DNA of 12,027 nt from Planctomycetota bacterium. GTDB taxonomy: Bacteria > Planctomycetota > SZUA-567. Below are positions 6,176 through 12,027 of the stretch, one piece after another. The stretch's first letter is position 1, and every line of letters begins with the position of its first letter. A program made the translations under genes and the position numbers. A model generated the notes under the pieces. The model saw nothing but the letters and a program-made list of their open reading frames with translations. It was not told the origin of the DNA and searched no databases. The stretch covers positions 1 to 12,027 of the forward strand of contig JAISYD010000025.1 in the NCBI GenBank assembly GCA_031270145.1, given 5' to 3'.

Positions 6176-7278
6176 CGCGGTTTCTTCCATTCCCCCGCAT
6201 CCCCGGCGGCAAGCCGCCTTTTCAACCGCCTGGTCAGGAAAGCGGCCAGGGCCGGGCCGGTGAAGAGGACGAAAATGAAGCGGCCGGTCTGGACCGCCAT
6301 CACCAGCGGCACGTCGCCCCCGACCGAGGCGGCGATAATCGCCACCGAATCCATGCCGCCGGGGCAGGAGGCGAGGAAGGCGGTAAGCGGATCGACGCCT
6401 CCCGCCAGCACGAAAAGCCAGGCCAGCAGGCCGCAGGCCAGGATCATGGCGACGATGGAGGCGAGGATGCGGCTGAAGAGGCGCAGGGCGTGGGCGATGA
6501 TGTCGCGGGTGAAGCGCATGCCCACGCTCCAGCCCACCAGGCAATAGGAGACGGCGAAAAGCTGCCAGGGAAGGCGGACCCGCGCCAGCCCGGCGGCGGT
6601 GAGGAGGGGCAGCGCCAGAATCGGGAACAGCATGGGCCCGGCGGAGAAATTGAGCCGCCGGCCCAAAAACGTCCCCGCCGCTCCCAGGCCCAAGGCCCAG
6701 GCCACGGACGGAAGGTCAAAGCCCGCATCCGCCCGGACCGGCGCGGCCGCCGCCTCCGCGCCCAGCAACAGGGGCAGGGTGGTGGCGGAAATGGTGACCA
6801 CCAGGACCCGCAGGTATTGCATGAAGGCGACCAGCTGCGAATCGGCTCCGAAATCCCCGGACATCACGGTCATCAGCAAGGCCGCCCCCGGCGAGGTTCC
6901 CCAGATGGCGGTGGCGGCCGGCATGGCGCCGGCCCGGGCCAGCAGCCAGCCGATGACGGCGCTGATGCCGGACACGCCCAAGACCATGGAAAGGAAAAAC
7001 GGCCAGCTCCGGGCGATGCTCCCAAGGGTGTCGGAGGAGATGGAGGAGGCGACCAGGCAGCCGACCATGCCCTGGGCCAGGGAAAAAAGCGTTTTCGGCA
7101 TCCCGACCCTGGCGCCCGATACGGCCAGGAGGATCGCCGCTCCCATGGCGCCCATGAGGATGCCGGCCGGGAGGCGCAGGGATACCAGCGCGTGGGCGAA
7201 GGCCAGCGTGAGGGCGGCCAGCAACGGCCAGCGCAACTGGACGGGAAGCCCGGAAAGATCGGGCGGGACGAGTCTCAT
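6172..7278 (-). CDS. AbrB-family polytopic membrane protein (PF05145 type)
   Basis: A 368-residue integral membrane protein with about ten hydrophobic helices, of the family named after E. coli AbrB (often mis-titled ammonia monooxygenase or transcriptional regulator; unrelated to the Bacillus DNA-binding AbrB). Family members are suspected transporters or regulators, and the substrate is unknown. The diagnostic internal duplication is visible: WGTSPGAALLMTVMSGDFGA with a following YLRVLVV (about 126-161), and SCPGGMDSVAIIAASVGGD with a following GRFIFVLFTGP (about 304-342). The frame extends ten residues further, to ATG 7308, but that site has no good ribosome-binding site. ATG 7278 has GGAGAAG about 10 nt upstream and begins with a natural MRLVPPDL; the choice is moderately secure. 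The flavodoxin stub begins at its stop codon. No clear promoter was found in 7279-7384. Confidence 0.88.
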   Translation of the reverse strand: MRLVPPDLSGLPVQLRWPLLAALTLAFAHALVSLRLPAGILMGAMGAAILLAVSGARVGMPKTLFSLAQGMVGCLVASSISSDTLGSIARSWPFFLSMVLGVSGISAVIGWLLARAGAMPAATAIWGTSPGAALLMTVMSGDFGADSQLVAFMQYLRVLVVTISATTLPLLLGAEAAAAPVRADAGFDLPSVAWALGLGAAGTFLGRRLNFSAGPMLFPILALPLLTAAGLARVRLPWQLFAVSYCLVGWSVGMRFTRDIIAHALRLFSRILASIVAMILACGLLAWLFVLAGGVDPLTAFLASCPGGMDSVAIIAASVGGDVPLVMAVQTGRFIFVLFTGPALAAFLTRRLKRRLAAGDAGEWKKPR

Positions 7279-7384
7279 GCCGGATCTTCTCCGGCGGACC
7301 GGCCGCATGATTCCCGGAACTGAATGGCCGTTCCCTTGCCGATCATTTGTTCCGTTTCAGGCGGGTTGGACGCCGGACGCGAAC

Positions 7385-7417
7385 CCGGGCATGGAGGACA
7401 TCCGCCTCCATGCCCGG
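7385..7417 (-). terminator. Hairpin downstream of the transketolase-dehydrogenase operon
   Basis: CCGGGCATGGAGG (7385-7397) and CCTCCATGCCCGG (7405-7417) are perfect 13-bp arms with a 7-nt loop, 39 nt past the dehydrogenase stop codon. In the operon's direction the stem is followed by GTTCGCG, so there is no U-tract. It is the likely transcript end or 3' stabiliser of the operon. Confidence 0.5.
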
Positions 7418-7456
7418 AAAGGCCGCGTTCCGCCGGCGTCCGGCCCGGGGGTCGGC

Positions 7457-8431
7457 CTACTTGTTCACCACATTGACGGGGCTGCCCTTGACGAAAGCGG
7501 CCAGGTTGTCGACCGCGATGTTCATCAGCCGAATGCGGGCCGCCTTGGGCGCCCAGGCGATGTGCGGCGTGATGTGGCAGTTCTTGGTCCGCGGCAGCTT
7601 GTTGTCCGCCAGGATTGGCTCGACCTCGACCACGTCCGAACCGTAGCCGGCCACCTTGCCGCTCTCCAGCGCCTCGATTATGTCCTTTTCCACCACCAAC
7701 GGGCCGCGGGAGGTGTTGATGATGAACACACCGTCCCTCATCTTGGCGATGGAGGACTTGTTGATCATGCCCTTGGTGGAGTCGAACAGGGGGACGTGCA
7801 GGCTGATGACGTCCGACTGGCTCAGGACCTCATCCAACGTGGCGTATTTGATCGAATCGGTCTCAAGCGCCTTGTTGACGTATTCGTCGTGGGCCAGGAC
7901 CTTCATGCCGAAGGCGACGGCGATCTTGGCCACCGTCTGCCCGATGCGGCCGAAGCCGATGACGCCGATGGTCTTGTCGGCCAGCTCGATCAGGGGGTAG
8001 TCCCAGTAGCAGAAATCCTCCGACTTGGCCCAGCGGCCGTCCTTGACGGTCTGGGCGTGGTGCGCCACGTGGTGGCAGAATTCCAGCAGGTGGGCGAAAA
8101 CGAACTGCGCCACGGCGGTGGTGCCGTAGGTGGGGATGTTGGTCACCGCCACTCCCTTTTCCTTGGCGGCGGCGACGTCCACCACGTTGTAGCCAGTGGC
8201 GAGGACGCCTATGTACTTGACCTTGGGTTTGGCCTCGAGGATTTCGCGGGTTATCGGGGTCTTGTTGGTGATGACCGCGTCGGCGTCGGCGATGCGCTCG
8301 AGGATCTTGGCCGACTCCTCCTTCTTGGTGGTGGTGCGGTCGTAGCATTTGAATTCGCCCAGCTTTTCAAACCCCTTCCAGTCAATGTCGCCGGGGTTCA
8401 GGGTATAGCCGTCCAATACGACGATCTTCAT
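7457..8431 (-). CDS. D-2-hydroxyacid dehydrogenase (hydroxypyruvate reductase/glycerate dehydrogenase type)
   Basis: A 324-residue NAD(P)-dependent dehydrogenase that should interconvert a 2-oxoacid and a D-2-hydroxyacid; hydroxypyruvate to D-glycerate is the closest guess. The nucleotide-binding motif GFGRIG is at 159-164, with Asp182 at the end of strand 2 suggesting NADH preference. The catalytic triad appears as Arg242 (INTSRGPLV), Glu271 (VEVEPI) and His290 (ITPHIAWA). The substrate loop GVLATGYNVVD (75-85) and TYGTTAVAQFVFAHLL (101-116) is of the HprA/glycerate dehydrogenase kind rather than SerA. No ACT domain is present. ATG 8431 is chosen because AAGGAAAGGA lies 9 nt upstream and MKIVVLDGYTLNPGD is the standard beginning; the 11-codon extension to 8464 is not needed. 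It is the last gene of the transketolase operon, 75 nt after the isomerase stop. Substrate is inferred only. Confidence 0.9.
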   Translation of the reverse strand: MKIVVLDGYTLNPGDIDWKGFEKLGEFKCYDRTTTKKEESAKILERIADADAVITNKTPITREILEAKPKVKYIGVLATGYNVVDVAAAKEKGVAVTNIPTYGTTAVAQFVFAHLLEFCHHVAHHAQTVKDGRWAKSEDFCYWDYPLIELADKTIGVIGFGRIGQTVAKIAVAFGMKVLAHDEYVNKALETDSIKYATLDEVLSQSDVISLHVPLFDSTKGMINKSSIAKMRDGVFIINTSRGPLVVEKDIIEALESGKVAGYGSDVVEVEPILADNKLPRTKNCHITPHIAWAPKAARIRLMNIAVDNLAAFVKGSPVNVVNK

Positions 8432-8473
8432 GGATCCGATTCCTTTCCTTGCGGGAACAATCAATTCCCCGGT

Positions 8474-8492
8474 CGCCGGGCCAGTCCCGGCG
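8474..8492 (-). repeat. Intercistronic hairpin between isomerase and dehydrogenase genes
   Basis: CGCCGGG and CCCGGCG form a 7-bp stem around a 5-nt loop, 14 nt past the isomerase stop. There is no T-run, so it is more likely an mRNA-processing or stability element, or chance in GC-rich sequence, than a terminator. Confidence 0.35.
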
Positions 8493-8506
8493 CGGGCGGG
8501 GCCGCC

Positions 8507-9418
8507 TCAGAGCCTGGCCCAGGCCTCGTTCAGGGTGCGCTTGGCGTTGGCGATGACGAATTCCGGATCCTCGCCGTCGCCCCAGGGCTTCACTTCGAAG
8601 CTGACGATGGGCGGGCATTTGGCGTTGAGATAACCGATGTCGAAAAGGGTGCGCAGGAACTCGACCACCTCGGGGACCCCGATCTCGGAGTTGGGGAAGC
8701 CGAAGCGGGGATGCATGTCGCCCACCGCCTCGGCCCCGGGCTTCATCACGGCGTTGGCGATATGGGCGTGCCGGACGTAGGGAGCGATCGGGAGGATGTT
8801 CTCGCGGATGCTCTCGTGGATCTGCACGATGTGGGAAAGATCGACCATCAGGCCGAAATTGTGGCATTTGCACTTGATCTTGTCGGCGAATTTGCGGGCC
8901 AGCGGCGCCGGGCCGATCAGGGATTTTTTGTCGAAGTCGTAGTCGAAGACCTCGAGCAGCACCGGCATGTCGCCCTTGGCGGCGGCGTATTCGCAGAGTT
9001 GGGTGGTGGAATCGAGGAGAACCTCGAACGACTTCTTCTTGGATTCCTCCTGGTATTTGCCGGAAAGGAAGGCGAAGCCCTTGGCGCCGAGCTCGTAGCC
9101 CTCGTCGATGCCGGCCTTGAGCGAATCAAGGGCGGCCTTGCGCTTGGCGTCGTCGAGATCGTTGATGTTGGAGCCGGTGGTGAGCATGCGGGGCTGGCCG
9201 CCGTAGGTGAGGGTGAGGCCGGCGGTCTCGACCATTTTCCTGACTTGCTTGCGGGTTTCGGCGTCCTTGATCCAGGTCACCTCGATGACGTCGAAGTAAT
9301 CGTCGCGGCAGATGGCGCGGGTGGCCTCGATGATGGGCCCCTCGCCCCGCATGGTGGCGGGGAACGCCATGAAATTGACGATGCCGACCCGCATGTACTT
9401 GCGCATGGGTTCATTCAT
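8507..9418 (-). CDS. Sugar phosphate isomerase/epimerase family protein (xylose isomerase-like TIM barrel)
   Basis: A 303-residue cytoplasmic protein of the AP-endonuclease-2/xylose-isomerase-like TIM barrel family, whose members isomerise or epimerise ketoses, inositol intermediates or hydroxypyruvate using a divalent metal. The metal-binding set is visible at barrel strand ends: Glu156 (VLLEVFDYD), Asp193 (MVDLSH), His217/His219 (RHAHIAN) and Glu275 (VSFEVKPWGDGE). Other strand blocks are FDVIEVTW (42-49) and GAKGFAFLSG (111-120). The length is usual for the family. AAGGAG ends 7 nt before ATG 9418 and supports this start, although Met5 and Met9 are also possible. It starts 76 nt after the transketolase C-subunit gene and belongs to the same operon. 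The true substrate cannot be read from the sequence; hydroxypyruvate, a tetrulose or a 3-keto sugar are candidates. Confidence 0.88.
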   Translation of the reverse strand: MNEPMRKYMRVGIVNFMAFPATMRGEGPIIEATRAICRDDYFDVIEVTWIKDAETRKQVRKMVETAGLTLTYGGQPRMLTTGSNINDLDDAKRKAALDSLKAGIDEGYELGAKGFAFLSGKYQEESKKKSFEVLLDSTTQLCEYAAAKGDMPVLLEVFDYDFDKKSLIGPAPLARKFADKIKCKCHNFGLMVDLSHIVQIHESIRENILPIAPYVRHAHIANAVMKPGAEAVGDMHPRFGFPNSEIGVPEVVEFLRTLFDIGYLNAKCPPIVSFEVKPWGDGEDPEFVIANAKRTLNEAWARL

Positions 9419-9494
9419 TTCCTTGCTCCTTGTGCGTGAAACCGAAAAGAAACCTCAGCCCCGCCGGAATGGGGCGTACAGCCGTTTTTAGCCC

Positions 9495-10442
9495 CTATTT
9501 CCCCTTGCGGGCGAGAGCAGCCCTGGCCTTTTCAACCGCCCGGGCCGGGGAAAGCCCGTATTTCTCAAGCAGCTTCTCGTAATCGCCGGATTCGGCGAAA
9601 ACGTCCTGGATGCCGACCATCTCCAGGGGGATCGGGGCCTCCTGCCCCAGGACCTCGGCCACCGCCGCCCCCAGGCCGCCCAGGACGCTGTGCTCCTCGA
9701 AGGTCACCATCGCGCCGGTCTCCCTGGCGCATTTGGCGATCAAGGCGCGGTCGATGGGCTTGACGGTGTGGATGTTCACGACCCGCGCCTGGACGCCGTC
9801 CTTGGCAAGAAGCTCCGCCGCCTGGAGAGCCTTGGCGGTCATGTAGCCGGTGGCGACGATAGTCAGGTCGCCGCCCCCGCGGGCGACGACGCCCTTGCCG
9901 AACTCGAACCGGTAGCCGGCGCCGAAGAGGCTCTTCGGCACCTCGGCGCGGGAAATGCGCAGATACACCGGGCCGTCGATCCGGGCGGCGGCCCGGACGG
10001 CCTCGCGGGTCTCGACTCCGTCGGCCGGGGAGATCACCCTCATGTTCGGCAGGGCCCGGAAAAAGGAGATGTCGGAAACGGCGTGGTGGCTGGCCCCGTC
10101 GTAGGCGTCGGACAGGCCGGCGTAGGTGCCGCAGAACTTCACCGGCAGGTTTTGGTAGCAGGCCAGGCTCCGGACGGGATCGGCGGCGCGCAGCATCATG
10201 AAGGCGGCGAAGCAGTGGACGTAGGGGATTTTGCCCTTCAGGGCCAGTCCGGCGGCCAGGCCGGCCATGTTGGCCTCGGCGATGCCGACGTTGAAGAAGC
10301 GGTCGGGGAACTTGGCCCCGAAAACCGAGCTTTTGCTGGATCCGGCGACGTCGGCGTCCAGGGCCACCAGGTCGGGAAGCTCCGAGCCCAGCTCGGCCAG
10401 GGCCGCGCCGTAGGCGTCGCGCATGGCTATGGTTTCCATCAT
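9495..10442 (-). CDS. Transketolase, C-terminal subunit
   Basis: Carries the pyrimidine-binding and C-terminal domains of a split, thiamine diphosphate-dependent transketolase that moves two-carbon ketol units between sugar phosphates. It has 315 residues. The catalytic Glu56 of NVGIAEANMAG, which activates the cofactor, is present, followed by HCFAAFMMLRAADPVR (77-91), YDGASHHAVSDISFFRALPNM in the usual place of the DGPTHQ block, PVYLRISR and the C-terminal EEHSVLGGLGAAV (249-261). The start codon overlaps the TGA of the N-subunit gene (ATGA). There are two consecutive ATGs: GGAGG lies 4 nt before the first (10442) and 7 nt before the second (10439), so the second is equally likely. The frame continues upstream to 10670, but that part is the shadow of the N-subunit gene. 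Together with the N subunit it replaces one chain of about 650 residues. Confidence 0.95.
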   Translation of the reverse strand: MMETIAMRDAYGAALAELGSELPDLVALDADVAGSSKSSVFGAKFPDRFFNVGIAEANMAGLAAGLALKGKIPYVHCFAAFMMLRAADPVRSLACYQNLPVKFCGTYAGLSDAYDGASHHAVSDISFFRALPNMRVISPADGVETREAVRAAARIDGPVYLRISRAEVPKSLFGAGYRFEFGKGVVARGGGDLTIVATGYMTAKALQAAELLAKDGVQARVVNIHTVKPIDRALIAKCARETGAMVTFEEHSVLGGLGAAVAEVLGQEAPIPLEMVGIQDVFAESGDYEKLLEKYGLSPARAVEKARAALARKGK

Positions 10443-11269
10443 TTGGCCTCCAATTCTTTCAGGGCGGCGGCGTGCTCGGCCGCGCCAATGGGTTTGCCGT
10501 GCCAGGCGTTCTTCCCCTCCATGAAGGACACGCCCTTGCCCTTGACCGTTTTGGCGACGACCATGACGGGCTTGCCGTTCCGCAACTCCCGGGCCTGAAT
10601 CAGCTTGGCGTGGACGTCGGCCAGGTCGTGGCCGTCCATTTCGAGGCAATGCCAGCCGAAGGCGGCCCATTTGGCCTTGACGTCGCCCAGAGGCATGATC
10701 TCGTCGGTGACGCCGTCAAGCTGGACGCCGTTCAGGTCGAGGACGGCGATCAGGTTGTCCAGCTTGTACTTGGCGGCGGCCATGGCGGCCTCCCAGACAA
10801 TGCCCTCCTGGATTTCACCGTCTCCCAGCAGGACATAAACGTTTTCACGGCTTTTGTCCATTTTGCCGGCCAGGGCGCGGCCGGCGGCGGCCGAAATGCC
10901 AAGCCCGAGGGGGCCGGTGGAAAGCTCGACGCCCGGAAGCTTGTGGGCGCAGGGGTGGCCCTGGAGGCGGCTCCCGAGCTGGCGCAGGGTGGCGAGCTCG
11001 TTCTTCGGGAAAAATCCGGCGTCAGCCAAAACCAGGTAGAGGATGGGGGCCGCGTGCCCCTTGCCGAGGATGAAAATGTCGCGATCGGGCTTTTGGGGAT
11101 TTTTCGGATCGACGTTCAGAACTTCATGGTACAGGATGGTGACGATTTCCACGGCCGACAACGAACCGCCCGGGTGGCCGGTCTGGATTTTGTGCAACAG
11201 GTTGATCAGGTCAATCCTGAACTGTTTGCACTTGATCTCGTACCGGCTGATTTTTTCCGCCGACAGCAT
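10439..11269 (-). CDS. Transketolase, N-terminal subunit
   Basis: The thiamine-diphosphate-binding PP domain of split transketolase, 276 residues, acting with the C subunit encoded immediately after it. Motifs in order are GHPGGSLSAVE (31-41), ILGKGHAAPILY (68-78), STGPLGLGISAAAGRA (117-132) and the cofactor/metal motif from GDGEIQEGIVWEA (149-161) to the Asn in LDLNGVQLDG near 180. NAWHGKP (254-260) closes the domain. GGGAGG lies 8 nt upstream of ATG 11269 and fixes the start. A strong promoter lies about 50 bp upstream, making this the first gene of a four-gene operon with a sugar isomerase and a D-2-hydroxyacid dehydrogenase. Split enzymes like this are often found in dedicated catabolic clusters rather than the central pentose phosphate pathway, so a specialised donor or acceptor is plausible. 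Confidence 0.95.
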   Translation of the reverse strand: MLSAEKISRYEIKCKQFRIDLINLLHKIQTGHPGGSLSAVEIVTILYHEVLNVDPKNPQKPDRDIFILGKGHAAPILYLVLADAGFFPKNELATLRQLGSRLQGHPCAHKLPGVELSTGPLGLGISAAAGRALAGKMDKSRENVYVLLGDGEIQEGIVWEAAMAAAKYKLDNLIAVLDLNGVQLDGVTDEIMPLGDVKAKWAAFGWHCLEMDGHDLADVHAKLIQARELRNGKPVMVVAKTVKGKGVSFMEGKNAWHGKPIGAAEHAAALKELEAK

Positions 11270-11320
11270 GTGCTGAACCTCCCTGAAAAAGAAAACCTAC
11301 CGTATGAACCCGCTTGTCAG

Positions 11321-11348
11321 ATTATAGCCGGACCGGCCGCCTTGGCAA
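11321..11348 (-). promoter_or_regulatory. Promoter of the transketolase operon
   Basis: On the minus strand, TTGCCA (11348-11343, five of six) and a perfect TATAAT (11326-11321) are separated by 16 bp. The start point would be near 11314, giving a leader of about 45 nt before ATG 11269. It faces away from the plus-strand promoter at 11386-11415; the two -35 boxes are only 37 bp apart, so a shared regulator could sit between them. Confidence 0.7.
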
Positions 11349-11385
11349 GAGCGGGATTCGAGGGGCCGGGGTTATTCGGTTCAGG

Positions 11386-11415
11386 TTGACCATACCCCGG
11401 CATTATCCGTATACT
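11386..11415 (+). promoter_or_regulatory. Plus-strand promoter ahead of the nuclease-like fragment
   Basis: TTGACC (11386-11391) and TATACT (11410-11415) each match the consensus at five of six positions, with an 18-bp spacer. Transcription would start near 11422, directly before the reading frame described next, whose upstream ATG at 11314 is therefore outside the transcript. Confidence 0.6.
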
Positions 11416-11433
11416 GTTTTTCCTTGCACGGAC

Positions 11434-11604
11434 TTGCATGGGGAGACGATTATCTCGTCGCCATCGTTGTACGAGCGTTTTGAAAAAATTTCCGTCACTC
11501 TGATACGCCAGGCCGGATTCAAATGCGTCCCGGAAGGATTGGAATACTACGCGGAGAACGGGACACGCTCTATCGACGCCGTCGCCGGGCGGAGAAGCGA
11601 ATGA
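11434..11604 (+). pseudogene. Short frame resembling the N-terminus of a restriction-endonuclease-like protein
   Basis: From TTG 11434 the frame gives about 56 codons. Within it, LYERFEKISVTLIRQAGFK followed by VPEGLEYYAENGTRSIDAVAGRR has the shape of the start of a PD-(D/E)XK nuclease fold: a helix, a strand after AGF, then Asp in a xIDxVAxR motif. The expected following (D/E)xK strand is missing because TGA 11602-11604 comes at once, and no other frame supplies it. There is no ATG after the transcription start. GGGGAG at 11440-11445 stands before ATT/ATC codons only, so a normal start is absent. I read this as a truncated relic; a genuine small protein with a TTG or rare start is the alternative. 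Family assignment is by pattern only. Confidence 0.35.
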
Positions 11605-11627
11605 CCCTGCTGCTGGCTCCGCGCCGG

Positions 11628-11656
11628 TTGTTTTCCGGCCAGCTTTGAAGTATAAT
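11628..11656 (+). promoter_or_regulatory. Promoter of the AAA-type ATPase gene
   Basis: A perfect TATAAT (11651-11656) lies 17 bp after TTGTTT (11628-11633, three of six). The predicted start is near 11663, about 50 nt before ATG 11714. It follows the stop of the nuclease-like fragment by 23 bp. Confidence 0.6.
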
Positions 11657-11713
11657 GCCATCTTCCGGAAGCCGGCCGCTTCCACCCGATCACACTCAAG
11701 GGGGCCGCAGGAC

Positions 11714-12027
11714 ATGGAACCAGTCATCCCGAAGTATTTCAACGTCGCCGGCCCCTGCGTTCCCGGCGAGCATTACATGCTTCCAGCCGTTGATCGCCTG
11801 CCGGAGGCGCGTCAACTGGCCGAGCGGAAGCAGTATTTCGTCGTCCACGCCGCCCGGCAGTCGGGGAAGACCACGCTCCTGCGGGCGCTGACGCGGAAAA
11901 TCAACGCGGAAGGGCGACTGTATGCGCTCTATTGCTCGCTGGAAGCGCTGCAAGGGATTGAAGACCTTGATCGCGGCCTTTCCATGATCGTGCAGGCGTT
12001 GAATGGCGCTTTTGCCATCTCGCCGAT
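11714..12027 (+). CDS. AAA-type ATP-binding protein, 5' part only
   Basis: The first 104 codons of a P-loop ATPase that continues beyond the window. It begins MEPVIPKYFNVAGPCVPGEH, then MLPAVDRLPEARQLAERKQY, then the Walker A region FVVHAARQSGKTTLLRALTR. This layout (FNxAGPxxPxxHY, a roughly 20-residue linker, HAxRQSGKTT) is that of a widespread family of uncharacterised AAA-like proteins, usually with HAPRQTGKTT; the first Gly of the canonical GxxxxGKT is Ala, as is normal for that group. LYALYCSLEALQGIEDLDRG continues the ATPase core. Walker B lies beyond the window. AAGGGGG is 9 nt before the ATG and a TATAAT promoter lies upstream. It is the only sizeable plus-strand gene here. Members often occur in several copies per genome in accessory regions; their function is unknown. 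Confidence 0.8.
   Translation, partial: MEPVIPKYFNVAGPCVPGEHYMLPAVDRLPEARQLAERKQYFVVHAARQSGKTTLLRALTRKINAEGRLYALYCSLEALQGIEDLDRGLSMIVQALNGAFAISP

Noticed and set aside
6599..9439. A 946-codon open frame on the plus strand
   Set aside because: It runs antisense to the AbrB-family, dehydrogenase and isomerase genes. The translation is a low-complexity mirror of GC-rich codons with no recognisable domain, as expected when third positions are GC-rich.
9457..9477. Possible terminator between the transketolase C subunit and the isomerase gene
   Set aside because: The stem is only 5 bp (GCCCC/GGGGC) with a long loop. The downstream T-rich stretch is interrupted, and the genes look like one operon.
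7457..11269. Sulfoquinovose breakdown by the transketolase route (split transketolase plus isomerase and reductase)
   Set aside because: That pathway also uses a split transketolase, but its isomerase is of another fold and its reductase is not a D-2-hydroxyacid dehydrogenase. No sulfonate-specific gene is present in the window.
1..12027. CRISPR arrays, tRNA or rRNA genes, transposases or insertion-sequence ends
   Set aside because: No regularly spaced direct repeats, no tRNA-like or conserved rRNA segments, and no transposase or integrase motifs were seen on either strand.

Overview
The window is GC-rich, densely packed bacterial chromosome, and almost every gene lies on the minus strand. 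The promoters found by eye look like ordinary sigma-70 sites (TTGxxx, 16-18 bp, TATAAT-like) and the ribosome-binding sites are GGAG-type. LrgAB, a PleD-type diguanylate cyclase, an AbrB-family membrane protein and split transketolase together suggest a high-GC, probably Gram-negative, anaerobic-type bacterium. Desulfobacterota/Deltaproteobacteria or a neighbour is my guess, but nothing here fixes the phylum. No rRNA, tRNA, CRISPR array or transposase was seen.

Layout, left to right. 1-483 holds no convincing gene, only two inverted repeats. 484-1224 is a broken sugar-ABC solute-binding protein gene, lacking its N-terminal part and a large internal block. It lies in frame behind the stop codon of an unknown two-helix membrane protein (1225-2391), which in turn follows homoserine dehydrogenase hom (2416-3756). 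hom has its own extended -10 promoter at 3790-3818. Next, read leftward, is a compact operon made of a REC-GGDEF diguanylate cyclase (4913-5821), lrgA (4520-4897) and lrgB (3847-4530). It is headed by a strong promoter at 6028-6056 and a leader of about 200 nt. That promoter sits at the end of a 40-codon flavodoxin stub (6053-6175), whose TTG start overlaps the stop of an AbrB-family membrane protein (6172-7278).

The right half is a catabolic operon transcribed leftward from a promoter at 11321-11348. It encodes the transketolase N subunit (10439-11269), the transketolase C subunit (9495-10442), a xylose-isomerase-like TIM-barrel sugar isomerase/epimerase (8507-9418) and a D-2-hydroxyacid dehydrogenase (7457-8431). 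All three activities could meet at hydroxypyruvate, although a pentose or sugar-acid route is also possible. To the right, on the plus strand, are a promoter followed by a short fragment resembling the start of a restriction-endonuclease fold (about 11434-11604), and then a promoter with a perfect TATAAT driving an AAA-type ATPase (from 11714) that runs off the window.

The points most worth following up are three gene remnants with visible breakpoints (solute-binding protein, flavodoxin, nuclease-like), the coupling of a c-di-GMP synthase with an atypical receiver domain to lrgAB, and the possible hydroxypyruvate-centred operon. I found no clearly new multi-gene defence or mobile system.
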